Origin: Tipula vernalis
Taxonomy: Eukaryota; Arthropoda; Insecta; Diptera; Tipulidae
Direction: 5' to 3'
Assembly: GCA_958295665.1 (NCBI GenBank)
Contig: OY282560.1
Coordinates: forward strand, 147,738,091 to 147,802,090
DNA: 64,000 bases
In this document: positions 1 to 10,878 of the stretch, in pieces
How positions within the stretch are numbered: position 1 is the stretch's first letter
Layout: each line of letters starts with the position of its first letter
Notes under the pieces: generated by a model
The model's input: only the letters and a program-made list of their open reading frames with translations
What the model was told of the DNA's origin: nothing
Database searches by the model: none
Position numbers and translations under genes: made by a program

Positions 1-1205
1 AGTACGTATAAAAAATACCATCATTTTTATCCGTCCCCTCCTTTTTTGAGTATCGCATATCGAAAACGGAACAAAACTAGGATTTGCTTGTTGTTTTTGT
101 TGTTGTTGTTTCCAACAAGTTTATGGAAATTTTTTGAACAATTAAGGAAATAATTTTTTTTTATTTTAATATCGTTAATAAACATTTTATTTTTTTACAA
201 CAATAACAATTAAAATAAAATCAGGAAATTGAAAATTGCGATTAATGAATTGTGATTACAGCGCTTTACAATGCTAAATGGTATATGGTATGTTATGTTT
301 TTTAGGAGTTTCTTCATGTAAACATAATGCAATTAAAGCTCTGCATACATAGAAGTCAATATCCTTATGCTTGGAACTCTCTCAAATACCTACTTGTATT
401 TGTTTTTTTTATTACACACAGATGGTTTATTTCATAATCAACATGTTAAAGTGGAAGCTTTTTTTCTAATTACATTTTTTATTTTGAGACGAGAAAAGTA
501 TAAAACAAAAAACTTTGAATATTAACCGGAGTAGAGTTAATTAAGATGATTATATTTTATCCAAGCAAGAAGAGTGTAAGCTGTATTTTCGTACATATTC
601 AAATTATTTAAACTCAAAATGATTCGAAGTGGAAATTTTATACGTGTATTGTATTTAACTAGTTTCATTTCAACCCTGCAGTCGCGCTTACCACTGTAAA
701 ATATATATATTTGTAACGAACTAATTTATCATAATTGTAAAACAAAGATACGACGTTTTTTTTTTTACTTGTTATATCGTATTCTGAACGTCACTTTCAA
801 TTTTATTCTGCAAACAGAAACTGAATGTAATTTTTCATCACAAAAAAGGAAAACTTCTATTCGAGTTGAAAAGTCCAAAAATAATAATACCAATATAAAG
901 AAAACAAGAACACTGTTTAGTTTTCTTTTGTTTTATACACTTTATGTACGGAGAGCGAAATAATAACTGACATCTTGATTGATGATATTTTTCTTCGATT
1001 GTTTAACAATATTTTGTTTGTATATTTCGTTTTATTATCTTGTTATCACGGGATAAATAGAAAATGAACAACAAAAATGAAAAATTGGATACAATTTTTG
1101 TATTTATAAAGTTAAATTTGTACTAAATATATCACATATGTATATACTTATAAGTGTTTTGGTAATCTATAAGTTTTACACAAACGGAACCAATTTATTA
1201 ATTTC
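1..1205. other. AT-rich sequence without recognisable gene
   Basis: I see only AT-rich DNA with short T and A runs. The open frames here are short, biased to K/N/F/I and have no family resemblance. No RNA gene or inverted repeat stood out. Confidence 0.6.
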
Positions 1206-1209
1206 CCAA

Positions 1210-1855
1210 ACTAGGGTACCCAATAAATTGGGAAAATATTCTTCACCTTCTTCTTCCTCTGGCGCTACATCCCATGATTTGGCCACCTAACTGATGTTTC
1301 TCCAAATAGCTCGATCGGGTAGATGGTCTTCCATGTCTCCTTACTTTAGTGCGTTCCGACTCCAAGGTTTATTTTAGTGGTCCGATATTGCAAACGAAGA
1401 ACGTTCCAAAACCATTTTAGCCATGATAATTTTAGGTATCCAATTATGTCAACTTTATCGAAACCATTTCCGATCTCGTGATTCAATCGCATTCTATACA
1501 CGTGGCACCCTCTTTGATGGAACCCACAATTATTCTAATAATTTTACGCTCAGTTACAGCAATTTTCTGGATATTTAGTGCTGTCAGTGTCCAGGAGTCA
1601 AAACTAAAGGTAATAATTGGTCTTATCAGCGCTTTGTAAATATCGAGTTTTACTTTGCGCGATATAATGAAGAGACTTGAATATTTTGACGTAGGCGTAA
1701 AATGTTCGGTAGCCTGCTACGGACAGTTCAATGAAATATCCGCAGAAACCGAGTTTTGCTCATTAATCCTCCATAGGTATATGAACTCAATCACATCTTT
1801 ATGTTGTGTATCTCCTAAAATGAAGTCTCCCACGGTGCTCTGGAGTCGGTTTAAA
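1210..1855 (-). pseudogene. LINE reverse transcriptase C-terminal remnant (A)
   Basis: Read on the minus strand with frameshifts, this stretch gives the C-terminal third of a non-LTR retrotransposon RT. A piece with VIEFIYLWRIN lies near 1790-1760, the thumb-like IYKALIRPIITF is at about 1640-1605, WTLTALNIQKI follows at once, then an R-rich ERKIIRIIVG segment. Near 1480-1400 a shifted frame gives YRMRLNHEIG and LKLSWLKW, and near 1320-1260 DRAIWRNIS. This order matches the end of RTE/CR1-type LINE polyproteins. At least two frameshifts and several stops make it a dead, 5'-truncated copy. Clade assignment is uncertain. Confidence 0.75.
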
Positions 1856-2319
1856 AAAAAAAGTGCGGTGTCTCCGAAATTCTTTCGCCCAACGTTTGGA
1901 CACCTAAAAAGGAGTACTTTCAGTCGCTACAGAAAAAAAACGGCTCGGCGCTTTTTTTTCTAGGACGAAAATATGAAAATTAATATGCCTGTAGAAGATA
2001 ACGCCATTGGGTGATGATGATTCTGGATATATATACAGGGTGTCATATACATTCGCATTGGTTCATACACAGTATAATGGTAGATCAAGAGGGTGTTCAA
2101 GAAGTGTACGGCAAGTGTTGTCACTCATAAAAGCATTATTTATTATTATTATTAAAAGCATAAAAACACAACAGAAAAAATGAAAATTTAGAGAGGTTTG
2201 TAGGATCCGTTTACGGCCCCCTTGAGGGCCTTGTCTATACAAGAAAGAAACAAAAAACAATAGCACACATATCATAAATGAAAACTATTATATTCGCATA
2301 CAGCTCGCAATAATTTAAA
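1856..2319. other. No gene seen
   Basis: The stretch holds short A and T runs. Near 2034 there is an ACAGGGTGTC motif of the kind seen at ends of insect DNA elements, but I found no matching partner. Confidence 0.4.
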
Positions 2320-2967
2320 TTAATAGTCAGGATGATTTTTTAGTACTTTGTGACGATTCCAAGTCTTACTAAAATCTGCATGGGTCGATTCGACAGCTTG
2401 TTCGCTATAAAACCCTAGTCCTCTTTTGTTTTCGGAACAAAAATCTACTACATGGTATAGTATGCCATGAATTTTTGGTGTCACAGGTATCTCGAGTGCT
2501 TGATAACTAACCTTGAAATCTTCAATATTTCACTTAAAATTGGGGCCTAGTTTCAATAAGAAGCAAGAATCGACAACTTTCTTCAATTTTCTAAATGTCT
2601 CCACATACTTGACATAGCCAAGGCATTTCAAGACATCTAAAATATCCACCTTATCGAGCAAGACCTTACACACGCATTTCCTTCAAATATTGGACTACCA
2701 TAGGTACACTACCGGTCCACGTGGCACTCCCGGCCCATTTTAGGCTGACTTCTTTATTCTCCAATATCATATGGTGGAAGAGGGTATTTACTGCTCCCAA
2801 CAGTAAATGCAATTCTGGAGGTGGGATTATGTCGATAATCCACTTATTTTCTTTTGCATTGAAGAGAGGTGGATGTAAGCATTTATCAAATAATTTGGCT
2901 GACTTTCTAAGTCCTCCTGCTGAACGCCACTTTTCGCATTTGGCGCGACAATCATTGGTCGTTCTAT
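2320..2967 (-). pseudogene. Unclassified transposon-associated protein, C-terminal fragment
   Basis: On the minus strand a frame begins around 2967 (KCEKWRSAGGLRKSAKLFDK, then DIIPPPELHLLLGAVNTLFHHM near 2830-2770). It shifts frame near 2670 and continues through LLDKVDILDVLKCLGYVKY, KIHGILYHVVDFC and LGFYSEQAVESTHADF to a stop at 2320. One in-frame stop lies near 2530. The combination of an IPPPELHLLLG motif, a TPKIH segment and an SEQAVES motif is what I recall from a multicopy transposon-linked protein in insects and cnidarians. I cannot name its superfamily and no catalytic residues are assigned. It abuts LINE B directly. Confidence 0.5.
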
Positions 2968-2997
2968 GTAAGTCACCACTATGTAAGTCACCACAAA
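2968..2997. repeat. 15-bp direct duplication at an element junction
   Basis: The 15-base word TATGTAAGTCACCAC is present twice in tandem exactly where LINE B coding sequence (TVTNLISF) ends and the transposon protein fragment starts. It may be an insertion or repair scar. Confidence 0.6.
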
Positions 2998-3904
2998 AAG
3001 AAATCAGGTTGGTCACTGTGGATCTTCCAGGATAAAAGTCATGTTGAGCAGGACAAATTGACGTTTTCAAATAAAAAAATAGAAGTTTTTGTACCAATGC
3101 TTCGAATAGTTTCAATATAGCAGAGAGTATAGCGATCCCACGGTAATTGCTGATTTCACACCTCTTGTCCGATTTGAAAATCGGGCGAATGAAGGAAATC
3201 TTCCAATTCTCCGGGAAAACTCCTGTACGGAGGCTTTCGTTAAAAATAAACGCCAGAGGAACAGCTAAACCATCCGCACAGTTTTTCATAAGGATGGGTG
3301 GAATGCCGTCATGTCCTGAGCCCTTATTCACGTCAAGTCGCGCCAAACTATCGAAGATCACATCTACAGAAAACCTCAACAGACTAAATTCCGTACTGTT
3401 ACTAGATTTAGTAATAGTGGTATGAGATTGCTCATAGACAGACTAAAAATAGTTGGCAAATGAATTACAGATATCCGAGGGCCGACTTGGAGATGAGTTC
3501 TGATAAATCATAGGTGACGGAAATCCAACAGCATTTCTTTTGCTGTTGATGAAATTCCAGAAATTTTTAGGATTAGTAGTAAGATCTTCTTCAATCTGCA
3601 AAATATAATTATTATAAAGGAACAGGTTTAAAATTCGAAACTCCATACGGGCTGCATTGAACGCAGAGTAAAACTTATTATCTTTTCTTCGAAAGATGCT
3701 TGGTCCATCCAACAATGTCCGATTACCGTCAAAACTGGACATGTGTTTGCTTCCTTCTACTGGTACGTTAGTGCCGCTTCCACCCGCCTGGGGTTTGGGA
3801 GCCGCAATGGCTTTTCCACTATTTTGTGACGCTTGAGGAACGCCACCATCCTTATTTGTTGGTATATTTTGTTTTGTATCTATTTCTATTCCCACGAGTT
3901 GCAC
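2998..3904 (-). pseudogene. LINE B: internally deleted ORF with RT fingers (Jockey/CR1-like)
   Basis: Two minus-strand frames, 3904-3443 and about 3440-2998, join by a frameshift near 3445. The first starts with a low-complexity segment rich in G, P, Q and N (an ORF1-like start), then changes abruptly at about residue 64 to the linker between endonuclease and RT (FYSAFNAARMEF, LYNNYILQIEEDL, NFWNFINSKRN). The second carries RT finger motifs: GSGHDGIPPILMKN, FPENWKISFIRPIFKSDKR, NYRGIAILSAILKLFE and a degraded QHDF..PGRSTVTNL. The endonuclease and the palm with its catalytic aspartates are missing. The most economical reading is one LINE with a large internal deletion joining the ORF1 start to the RT, then broken at 2997. 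Confidence 0.8.
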
Positions 3905-4192
3905 GAGAAATAACGGTCACCTATGACAGAGCTCTGCATTATCATAGAAAGGCTACGGGTTTAAAACCAAATGGCGCCTAATTTGGAGTTCGCATATTAG
4001 CGACTAAGCTTCCCCTTAGCCATGCAGCTTTCGGCATAGGCAGTGCCACCTTAGCTTGGGTGAGCTAGTTTTTGGTCCGCCCCAGGTATTTGATTTCCCC
4101 GGCACCTGCCATATCTGGCGGGCTTCCCCTATCCGCCACCCGGGGAGGCGTCCGATGGGGGAACTAGCATAACCCCACACGGGAGAATCTTA
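3905..4192 (-). other. GC-rich 5' leader of LINE B
   Basis: This block is far more GC-rich than its surroundings and lies immediately upstream of the LINE B start codon. Read on the minus strand it begins near 4190 with CCCGTGTGGGG and contains CCCCGGGTGGCGGATAGGGG and AAGCCCGCC, so it can fold strongly. I take it as the 5' untranslated region and internal promoter region of the LINE. It sits directly against the end of the Gypsy integrase, so the LINE appears inserted in the Gypsy copy. Confidence 0.55.
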
Positions 4193-4199
4193 AAATAAT

Positions 4200-4995
4200 A
4201 GGTAATAATAATAAAGAATTAATTTAAAATGAAATGACACTAAGCTAATAATTAACGAAGAAAAGGAAATTGGAATTTAATTTCCATATTTTTGTAATGT
4301 TTTAATCTATTGGAAGTTGGAAATTGGAATTGTATCGTGGAATTGTATTGTGTATCTTTGGAATTGTAATGTTTTAATCTATTATTATGAACAACTTTTA
4401 AGCATTTATTAAGTTTGATTTCGGAGTTTTCCTCTGAAATTATTCTGGTAATCTTGTATGGTCCCAGCCATAGAGGTTTGGTTTTAGAATTACCAGTTTC
4501 ATCAAGTAGTAATATTTCATCACCAACATTAAAACTTGTAAAGTTAGTATTTTTATCGTATTTTTAAAGTACTTTGGATTTATTCTTCGGGTCAATTAAT
4601 TGATTTTTCGCTACTTGTAAAGAATTTCAGGTTTTTTTTCTAATAGAATTTGGAATATTTGGTATTTTGCCATAGAGTAACTCGAATGGCATCAAACCTG
4701 TGGATGTATGTGGAGTACTATTGTATGCGAACATTGCATATACTAACCAATTATCCAGTTTAATTTATCATTTGTTGTAAATGTCCTAAGATATTATCCT
4801 AACGTGAAATGTGATCGTGTAAGAGATCCATTGGAACAGTTTATACGTTTTACCTTAAATAATTTAGTCATACTTTTAAAAATGTTGCTCATAAAATTAG
4901 ACTCTTGCTCGGTAACTATAATATCTGGTAAACCATATTGACAAAACCATTCTGAGAAAACCTTTTCTACTGTCGAAGCTTCCTGATCTTGGATT
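4200..4995 (-). pseudogene. Gypsy-type integrase, catalytic core end and C-terminal domain
   Basis: The minus frame from 5000 reads QDQEASTVEKVFSEWFCQYG and IIVTEQESNFMSN, the second block of an integrase DDE core with the usual D..G replaced by E..E. It shifts frame at about 4815. Further down, other frames give WLVYAMFAYNSTPHTSTG and FELLYGKIPN, then FNVGDEILLLDE and KPLWLGPYKITRI, which is the chromodomain-less C-terminal region of Gypsy integrases, and finally VVHNNRLKHY near 4380. Several stops and shifts show that it is dead. The N-terminal half lies beyond the insertion at 4996-7637. Confidence 0.85.
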
Positions 4996-5824
4996 CCCAA
5001 CTAACAATTTTGAAATTTATGAGCGTGATATAAGAGTTAAAATTCATCTTATATTAAGCTTTTAAGAGTCTTCTGGCGAACTATTTGGGCATATAAGGTT
5101 AAAATAAGCGCCTTGTAAGGTGTATATAAGTGTCATATAAGGCTAAACTTTCTTGAGAAAGAATGATATAAGTTATAAGAATAGTCGTAGAGTAGTCTTT
5201 CGTAAGGTTGTTATCAGAATATACATTCTTATGTAAGAGCGTTTTAAGACATACGTTGTATTCCTATACATATATTTCATCGTTATAATCTTAGAAAATT
5301 ATGTTATAGGATTATACAACTTTAATGATTCTTAATTCAGTTTTATAACAAACTTGGTATTATCCTTTGACAAATAAAACAGATAAATTAAATTAAAACA
5401 GATAATGCTTGAAACACTAATTACTTTTTATATAATTAAAATTTACATTGAAATTAGCATAGAATTTAGCTGCGAATTCAAATTTTTCAATTAAAAATAA
5501 TAGCTACCTGATCTAATTTTTTTGCGCTCTTAAAAATTCGAATAATAAAATAAAGAATTATTATTATTTAAAAAAATAAAAATTATCAAAAAAAAGAAAT
5601 ATGACGTTCTACGTGAAATATCTTATAAGTGTCTTATAAGAAAACGTTTAAATTAGTTTCCAGGGTCGGCTTGAGTTTATATACTTCGGTAAAACTGAAG
5701 AAATAAATATAAATTAACCAACAAAATTAAAGTCATATAAATTTGTTGATACTTAATATTATCAAACAATTTATTATAATAATAAGTTTGTATGACTGTT
5801 TTGTATCTCGTATATATATACTCG

Positions 5825-5832
5825 TATATATA

Positions 5833-5918
<86 letters not shown>
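5825..5918. repeat. (TA)n microsatellite
   Basis: This is an almost pure TA dinucleotide run of about 94 bases. It makes the apparent long open frames of Y/I repeats on both strands meaningless. Confidence 0.95.
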
Positions 5919-5921
<3 letters not shown>

Positions 5922-6604
5922 CAGAGACGAAGCGTGACATTTTTAGAAACGGAAGCACAACTAATTTTAAATTCGAATCATTACGTGCCAGCTCTAATGA
6001 CCTCAGAGCAGTGTATGTTATAAGCATTTTAAAGAAGTTCACGGCATTACCGTGACACCGTAATAGTTTTGGCATACTAAGGTATTGATAATATTTTCTT
6101 TTTTTACCATTAAAATTATAAAACTAAATAATGATTGAGCTGTGCTGGTGCTACCGAGCGAAACCTCCAAACAGGCCAATAATCGATCAGCTATACGCAA
6201 TATCAATTTCAATATAACGTAATATTATAGAAACCTGTGAGAGGTTAACATTAAGCGAAAGAAGTCTGTTTTTGTGATCTTACAACGAACTTCCTCTGAC
6301 ACCACCAGAAGTACGTATGGCTATATTTTGCTTTGTTAATATTAAATATCAAAACCAAAACTTATGTATATTACCAGCCGTGAAGGCTTGCTGATACACG
6401 TATATTATTAAATAATTTAACTACAATTTGTTTCATCTTTCATATTCATTTTGTTATGTATGTATTGCGGTTTTATGGCTTGTACAAAGTATTGGTTTTG
6501 AATATAAATATAATATCTTGATCTCTTTCGCTCCTTTCGACCTGATGATGCCAGCGAACGTCATCTCATGCAGATCAATCAATTTTGTTTCACGTTTATT
6601 AACC

Positions 6605-6690
6605 GGTCATATAGTGATGGTTAAGGTGACAGCTTAGACACACCGCGGTCTCGAGTTCGATTCCCGGCGCTAAGCACAACGCCGCGTCCA
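6605..6690 (+). repeat. tRNA-derived SINE head (A and B boxes)
   Basis: TAGTGATGGTTAAGGTG at 6612-6628 resembles the A box of a tRNA promoter, and GAGTTCGATTCCC at 6653-6665 matches the B box. The spacing is about 35 bases. The CCGCGGTCTCGAGTTCGATT context looks like a worn tRNA T-arm. The following GC-richer sequence to about 6750 may be the SINE body. It is too degraded to be a functional tRNA, and no terminal poly(A) or TSD is clear. Confidence 0.55.
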
Positions 6691-7644
6691 ATTGTGTGTA
6701 ATATCGTTCGTTGTGTTGACCATCTACAACGATCACCAATAATTGTAACATATGGTCTGAAAGAGCTTGTAAAAAAAATCTCAGTATAGGGTTAATTTTG
6801 ACCTGTATAAAATATAAAATATACATGCAAAGAATTTTACACCATTTCCTGGACTTGGCCTGATGTGTATTTGTATACTTTGTCGTCAAATAGTTAAATG
6901 AGATTTACCCTGAGCCCGCCACTGATAGAAATGTCTCCTAAAATCACATTTTTAATTATTTGCCTATGTAAGAATATACTAAGTATCTAATAAGGGAGAG
7001 GTATGAGTTTTTCTTATAGAAAACTTATCCAAGAGTATTAATTCAATATTTTGCGAATACATATTTAGAGACATATTTACTATATTATTTTAAATAAAAA
7101 AAACTGAATAAAACGGTAATATATCTAACAGTCGATTTTTAACATTAATTAGTTTTAGAGTTACGTCAATCACTAAGTTTTGTTTTCTGCGGTACTCAAA
7201 CAAATGTCATATTTTCTAAAAGAAACACACTTTAAAGGCTCTTGCAAAAGAATTTAAACAATATGTAATCTTATAGCGTTCTCTATAAAGATTTGTTTAT
7301 GTTTTAATCTTACAAAACTCTTGGTCAAGAGAAATCCTACAGAACACTCATAAAGAAAGAAATTAAGAGAACTGTAAGACTAAATATGTCTTGGCTAAGA
7401 AAACTTTTCCACTAAAAACAATAAGAGTATACTAAGTGTTGTGTAAGAAACAGCCTTACAACAGAATCTGTCAAGGTGTAAAAATGCCATGTAAGAATAT
7501 AATATAAGTTATAAATCGCATTTCTTTGACAAGAAGCTAATAAGTATTCAGTTTTAAACATTCTTGGAGAATGTTATTCTAGGGCTCTTTTAAGTGAAAA
7601 ATATTCTTAAAAGACAATTTATAAGGCAAAATGTTAGTTGGGTT

Positions 7645-8210
7645 GGAATGGCTTGTGAGAACTTTGTTAAGTCATCTTGAATTGCCAGGATATATCGATT
7701 TTTTGAATATGAAGGCGGATTTATGGGACCAACTATATCCATAAAAATTCTTTCGAACGTTGATTTTGCTGTGTCCGCAATTTTCATCGGAATTTTTAAA
7801 TCGCAACTTTATATGAATTTTTTGATTTTTGTTATCATATTGGGAAAATCATAATAATATTTTATACGTTTTAACGTTCGAGTTTCCTTGGTGAGTTCCA
7901 ACTGGTGTAATATGGAAATCTTTAATTATTTGATCAATATCCTCCGAATTTAAAAGTGTAGTTATTTGTGGTTTATTGGATTGGAAAATAGGTACGTTGG
8001 TTTGAATAGGAGTGTCTAAAGTTGACTGATTTGATACTGATTGAGTTGGAAATGATGGAATAATTTGATTTTTAGAATTTGATCGAGTGACTACGTTAAT
8101 TAAATAATTTTAATGGTGAAATTGTAATCCTCAAGTTCCAATCGCCATCTTAATAATATTAACGAAGGATTAGAAACAGAATATAAATAAGTTAGTGGTT
8201 TATGGTTAGT
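7645..8210 (-). pseudogene. Gypsy-type integrase, N-terminal part
   Basis: In minus-strand frames, a segment near 7930-7860 reads DFHITPVGTHQG, the zinc-binding HHCC region start of Gypsy integrases. Then 7787-7645 gives KIADTAKSTFERIFMDIVGP and YSKNRYILAIQDDLTKFSQA, which contains the first catalytic aspartate (MDIVGP) and the ILAIQDDLTKF strand. Stops and shifts lie between. The frame is cut by the 4996-7637 insertion and continues in the next integrase part at 4995. Confidence 0.8.
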
Positions 8211-8222
8211 TTATATTACAAA

Positions 8223-8590
8223 TTATTGCCCGTATAAGTATGGTCGAAAGCGACGTACTGCCCGTATAATAGCAAGTAACTCGTTTTTTATTGTAGGGTA
8301 ATTTTTTTCTGCTACGTTCAAGACTCTACTAGCATAAGCTATTGGTAGATCTTTGGAATTGTGCATTTGAGATAAAATAGCACCTACTGCTTTATGACTG
8401 GCATCGGTAGTTAATATAAACGTTTGATCGAAATTCGTGTATTGCAAAATCGGTTGTTTACAAAGACATTCCTTTAATTTATTGAAAGCTTAATCGGTAA
8501 ATCCATTCCATTCGAATTTGGCATTTTTTCGTTTTAAAGCACTAAGTGGTTCTGCAATCTTTGCATAATTAGGAATAAACTGTTTGTAAT
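8223..8590 (-). pseudogene. Gypsy-type RNase H domain
   Basis: The minus frame 8447-8223 has FILTTDASHKAVGAILSQ, the conserved TDAS start of retroelement RNase H, followed by PIAYASRVLNVAEKNYPTIK and NELLAIIRAVRRFRPYLYGQ. The connection to the RT (8460-8590) is present but broken by stops. It sits in the expected order between the RT and the integrase. Confidence 0.85.
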
Positions 8591-8600
8591 AACCGGAAAG

Positions 8601-9400
8601 TCAAAGAAATGATGATGTTTGTTTAATATTGGAAGGAATAGGGAATTTCAAAATTGCATCGACTAGTGATGTATCGTGTTTAGTACCGTGACGTATCATA
8701 TATCCTAAATATTTAACTTCAGTTCGAAGAAAGTTACATTTGCGCGGTTGAAGTTTCATATTAAATTTTCTAAAACAAGATAAAACTTTAGTAAGCCTTT
8801 CGTTATGATCGTCTAGATTCACACCATAAACGATAACATCATCAAAATACACGAAGCATTTTACTCCATTTAATCCGCTTAATACTTGATTCATTAATCT
8901 TTGGAACATATTAGGTGCTCCTTTTATTCCAAATGGCATTCTTAGGAACTGTTAATGCCCATATGTTGTACAAAATCGGTCCATTAAAATTTGATGATAT
9001 CCATCAGCTAAATTCAAAGTGAAGAAATAGTTTGCCTGTCCTAATTGGTCTAGGATCTCGAACACATTTGGTAATGGAAATACTGTATTTACGGATGTTG
9101 TTGAGTTGTCGAAAATCAACTACTAGTCCAGTAGTAGTCCATTTTTTCCATTCCATGGAAATCCATTTCTTCTCTCCGTCGGATGACTTTTTTGGTACAA
9201 TTAATAATGGAGAATTCCATGCCCAAATGATTGGTTCAATAATAGAATCCTGAAGCATTTCTTTAACTTGAGAATTAATTTCTTTTTTTGTAACTTCCGG
9301 CAACCTGTAAGGTTTTTTATTGATAGGTTGACTATTAGGTAAGGTGTCGATATCATGATAAATTTCATTGGTTACATTTTAAGTATCTCCTGGTAAAAAA
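8601..9400 (-). pseudogene. Gypsy-type reverse transcriptase
   Basis: Two minus frames cover the RT. Frame 9303-9004 contains PEVTKKEINSQVKEML, AWNSPLLIVPKKSSDGEKKW and LVVDFRQLNNI (fingers and first catalytic block). An odd duplicated KKWISMEWKKW segment separates the last two. Frame 8939-8601 begins MPFGIKGAPNMFQRLMNQ and carries the palm box as YFDDVIVYG, then FLRTEVKYLGYMI. The link between them around 8950-9003 is frameshifted. The order gag-protease-RT-RNase H-integrase is that of Ty3/Gypsy elements. Confidence 0.9.
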
Positions 9401-10100
9401 ATACTTCATTAAACTCGCGACAAATTTCTAAAATCGAAGGTTTTTGTTCATCGTTTAGATGTGATATGTTTATTTCAAGTTCCAGAAGTTCTAATCGGTT
9501 GGAGATGTTAGTGGAGCATGATTTAAAATGAAATAGATTGAATTGATTAAGTTGTTGAACATTTAAATTAATTTCTTTTAATATAATTGGATGTTCGTTA
9601 TTGTTTAATACACTAAACGTTGCAAATCCATTCTGTGGTTTAATTAGACAATTAGCTAGGAAAACTTAGTTGTTAATTAAACAAAATTTTCTGCTCTAGA
9701 AGGAACTTCTACTTCCTTTATGATTGTTTGAATAACTTCTGAAATTAATGGTAATATATGAATAGAATTTTGAAATTGAATTGATAAAGCTTTCTGTTCA
9801 TAATTGATAATACATTTGAAAGTCGCAAAAAAATCTTTGCCTAAAATTTCACTGCAATCTATTGGAAAATCATCCGGAACTATATGAAAGTTTTGGGGAA
9901 TTTTAATGATATTGTCTAGTATAATATTTGTTTTAACTAAAGCTAAGGTATGCTTATGCTCCCATTTGTTGAATTTGAATTTTTAAGTTGGGAAAGACTT
10001 CCGTGTTTTATTTGATTACGTTTCTCTTAATTAGGCAATCAACTAAAAAATAATGAGGCTTTTCGGTTGTTAAAACATCAATATTTAATTGAACCAGTTT
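9400..10100 (-). pseudogene. Gypsy-type protease region
   Basis: Minus frames near 10060-10035 read HYFLVDCLIK, where a retropepsin D-T/S-G triad is expected but only the aspartate survives. Frame 9960-9700 reads KIPQNFHIVPDDFPIDC and EILGKDFFATFKC, the conserved C-terminal ILG-D segment of retropepsins. Stops separate the pieces. It lies between the zinc-knuckle gag and the RT, as expected. Confidence 0.7.
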
Positions 10101-10109
10101 AAAGAGATT

Positions 10110-10878
10110 TAAACATTTTAATTCAGAAAAATTAAATAAATTGTTGGAATTGGTATGGTGAATAATTATATCTGAGGTTGCTGAACACTTGTTTCGAGGT
10201 CTTGAATCCGGGCAAATGTGTTCAATTCTTGCTCGGATTTCACTAAGTTTCCCGAATTGTGAACACGATTTGTATAAACTTGCGATTCGACTCGAGAATT
10301 ATTGTTTTGTTGACGCTTATAACAATTTTCAATTAAATGACCATTTTTTTGCAATATCTGCAAAATAGTTGATTGTGATTGGCATTTCCACGTTTAAAAT
10401 CATGATCTGACTGTTGATAAGAATTAGATCTATAATAATTGCTTGTGTTTGTATTACATTTGTTAAAATTTGAACTTAGTTTGGTAGAATTTGAACTTGA
10501 CTCTGGAGTATGAGTTTTTGAATTAAACTTATGGAACATTCATAATACGAGTGATTTGGTTTATTGTAGTTGGAACAAAATGTTTTTGGTTGAAAAGTAG
10601 TTGAAGGTTAATGTGACATTCCTTTTCAATAGTTTGTGCTATTGCATCTGTCAATGATTCAAAATGATAAGCTTTAATTATGGTTCTTAACGGTTCTTTT
10701 AGACCATTTTGGTATGAATTTAGAGCCATTTCATTGTTTAGAGACTGAATAATAGTAGCAGATTCGACTCCTTGTTTGGTAATGCAAATTTCATTAAGTT
10801 CAAACATTAAATTTTCTATTTGATTTGCGAATGACTGTGCACTTTCGAAACGACCTTGACTAATACGAACTAATTCAT
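10110..10878 (-). pseudogene. Gypsy-type gag with zinc knuckle, N-terminally truncated
   Basis: The minus frame from 10878 starts inside gag (YELVRISQGRFESAQSFANQ) and continues through GLKEPLRTIIKAYHFESL and QTIEKEC, typical of the capsid C-terminal region. A frameshift in an A-run near 10350 splits a CCHC knuckle: FCRYCKK in one frame, GHLIENCYK in the other. A basic, N/Q/S-rich tail follows. The gag has no N-terminus. Upstream, at 10879, the 425-bp ribozyme unit begins instead. Confidence 0.8.

Larger units (their letters stand above)
4996..7637. mobile_element. 2.64-kb unclassified DNA-element insertion in Gypsy integrase
   Basis: The Gypsy integrase frame stops at this block and resumes after it. 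The flanks are TTGGATT (4989-4995) and TTGGGTT (7638-7644), a 7-base candidate target-site duplication with one mismatch. The ends are inverted: the left reads CTAACAATTTTG a few bases in, and the right, reverse complemented, reads CTAACATTTTG. Both halves are crowded with short CTTATAAG, TATAAG and TTAAGAG words, like subterminal repeats of non-autonomous DNA transposons. No transposase frame is visible. It contains a (TA)n tract and a tRNA-like SINE head. TSD length and superfamily remain uncertain. Confidence 0.6.

Noticed and set aside
769..963. 64-aa plus-strand frame near the left edge
   Set aside because: It is K/N/F-rich, typical of chance frames in AT-rich DNA, with no similarity or promoter context.
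5677..6075. Long open frames on both strands over the (TA)n tract
   Set aside because: They consist mainly of Y/I repeats forced by the dinucleotide run and have no protein-like flanks.
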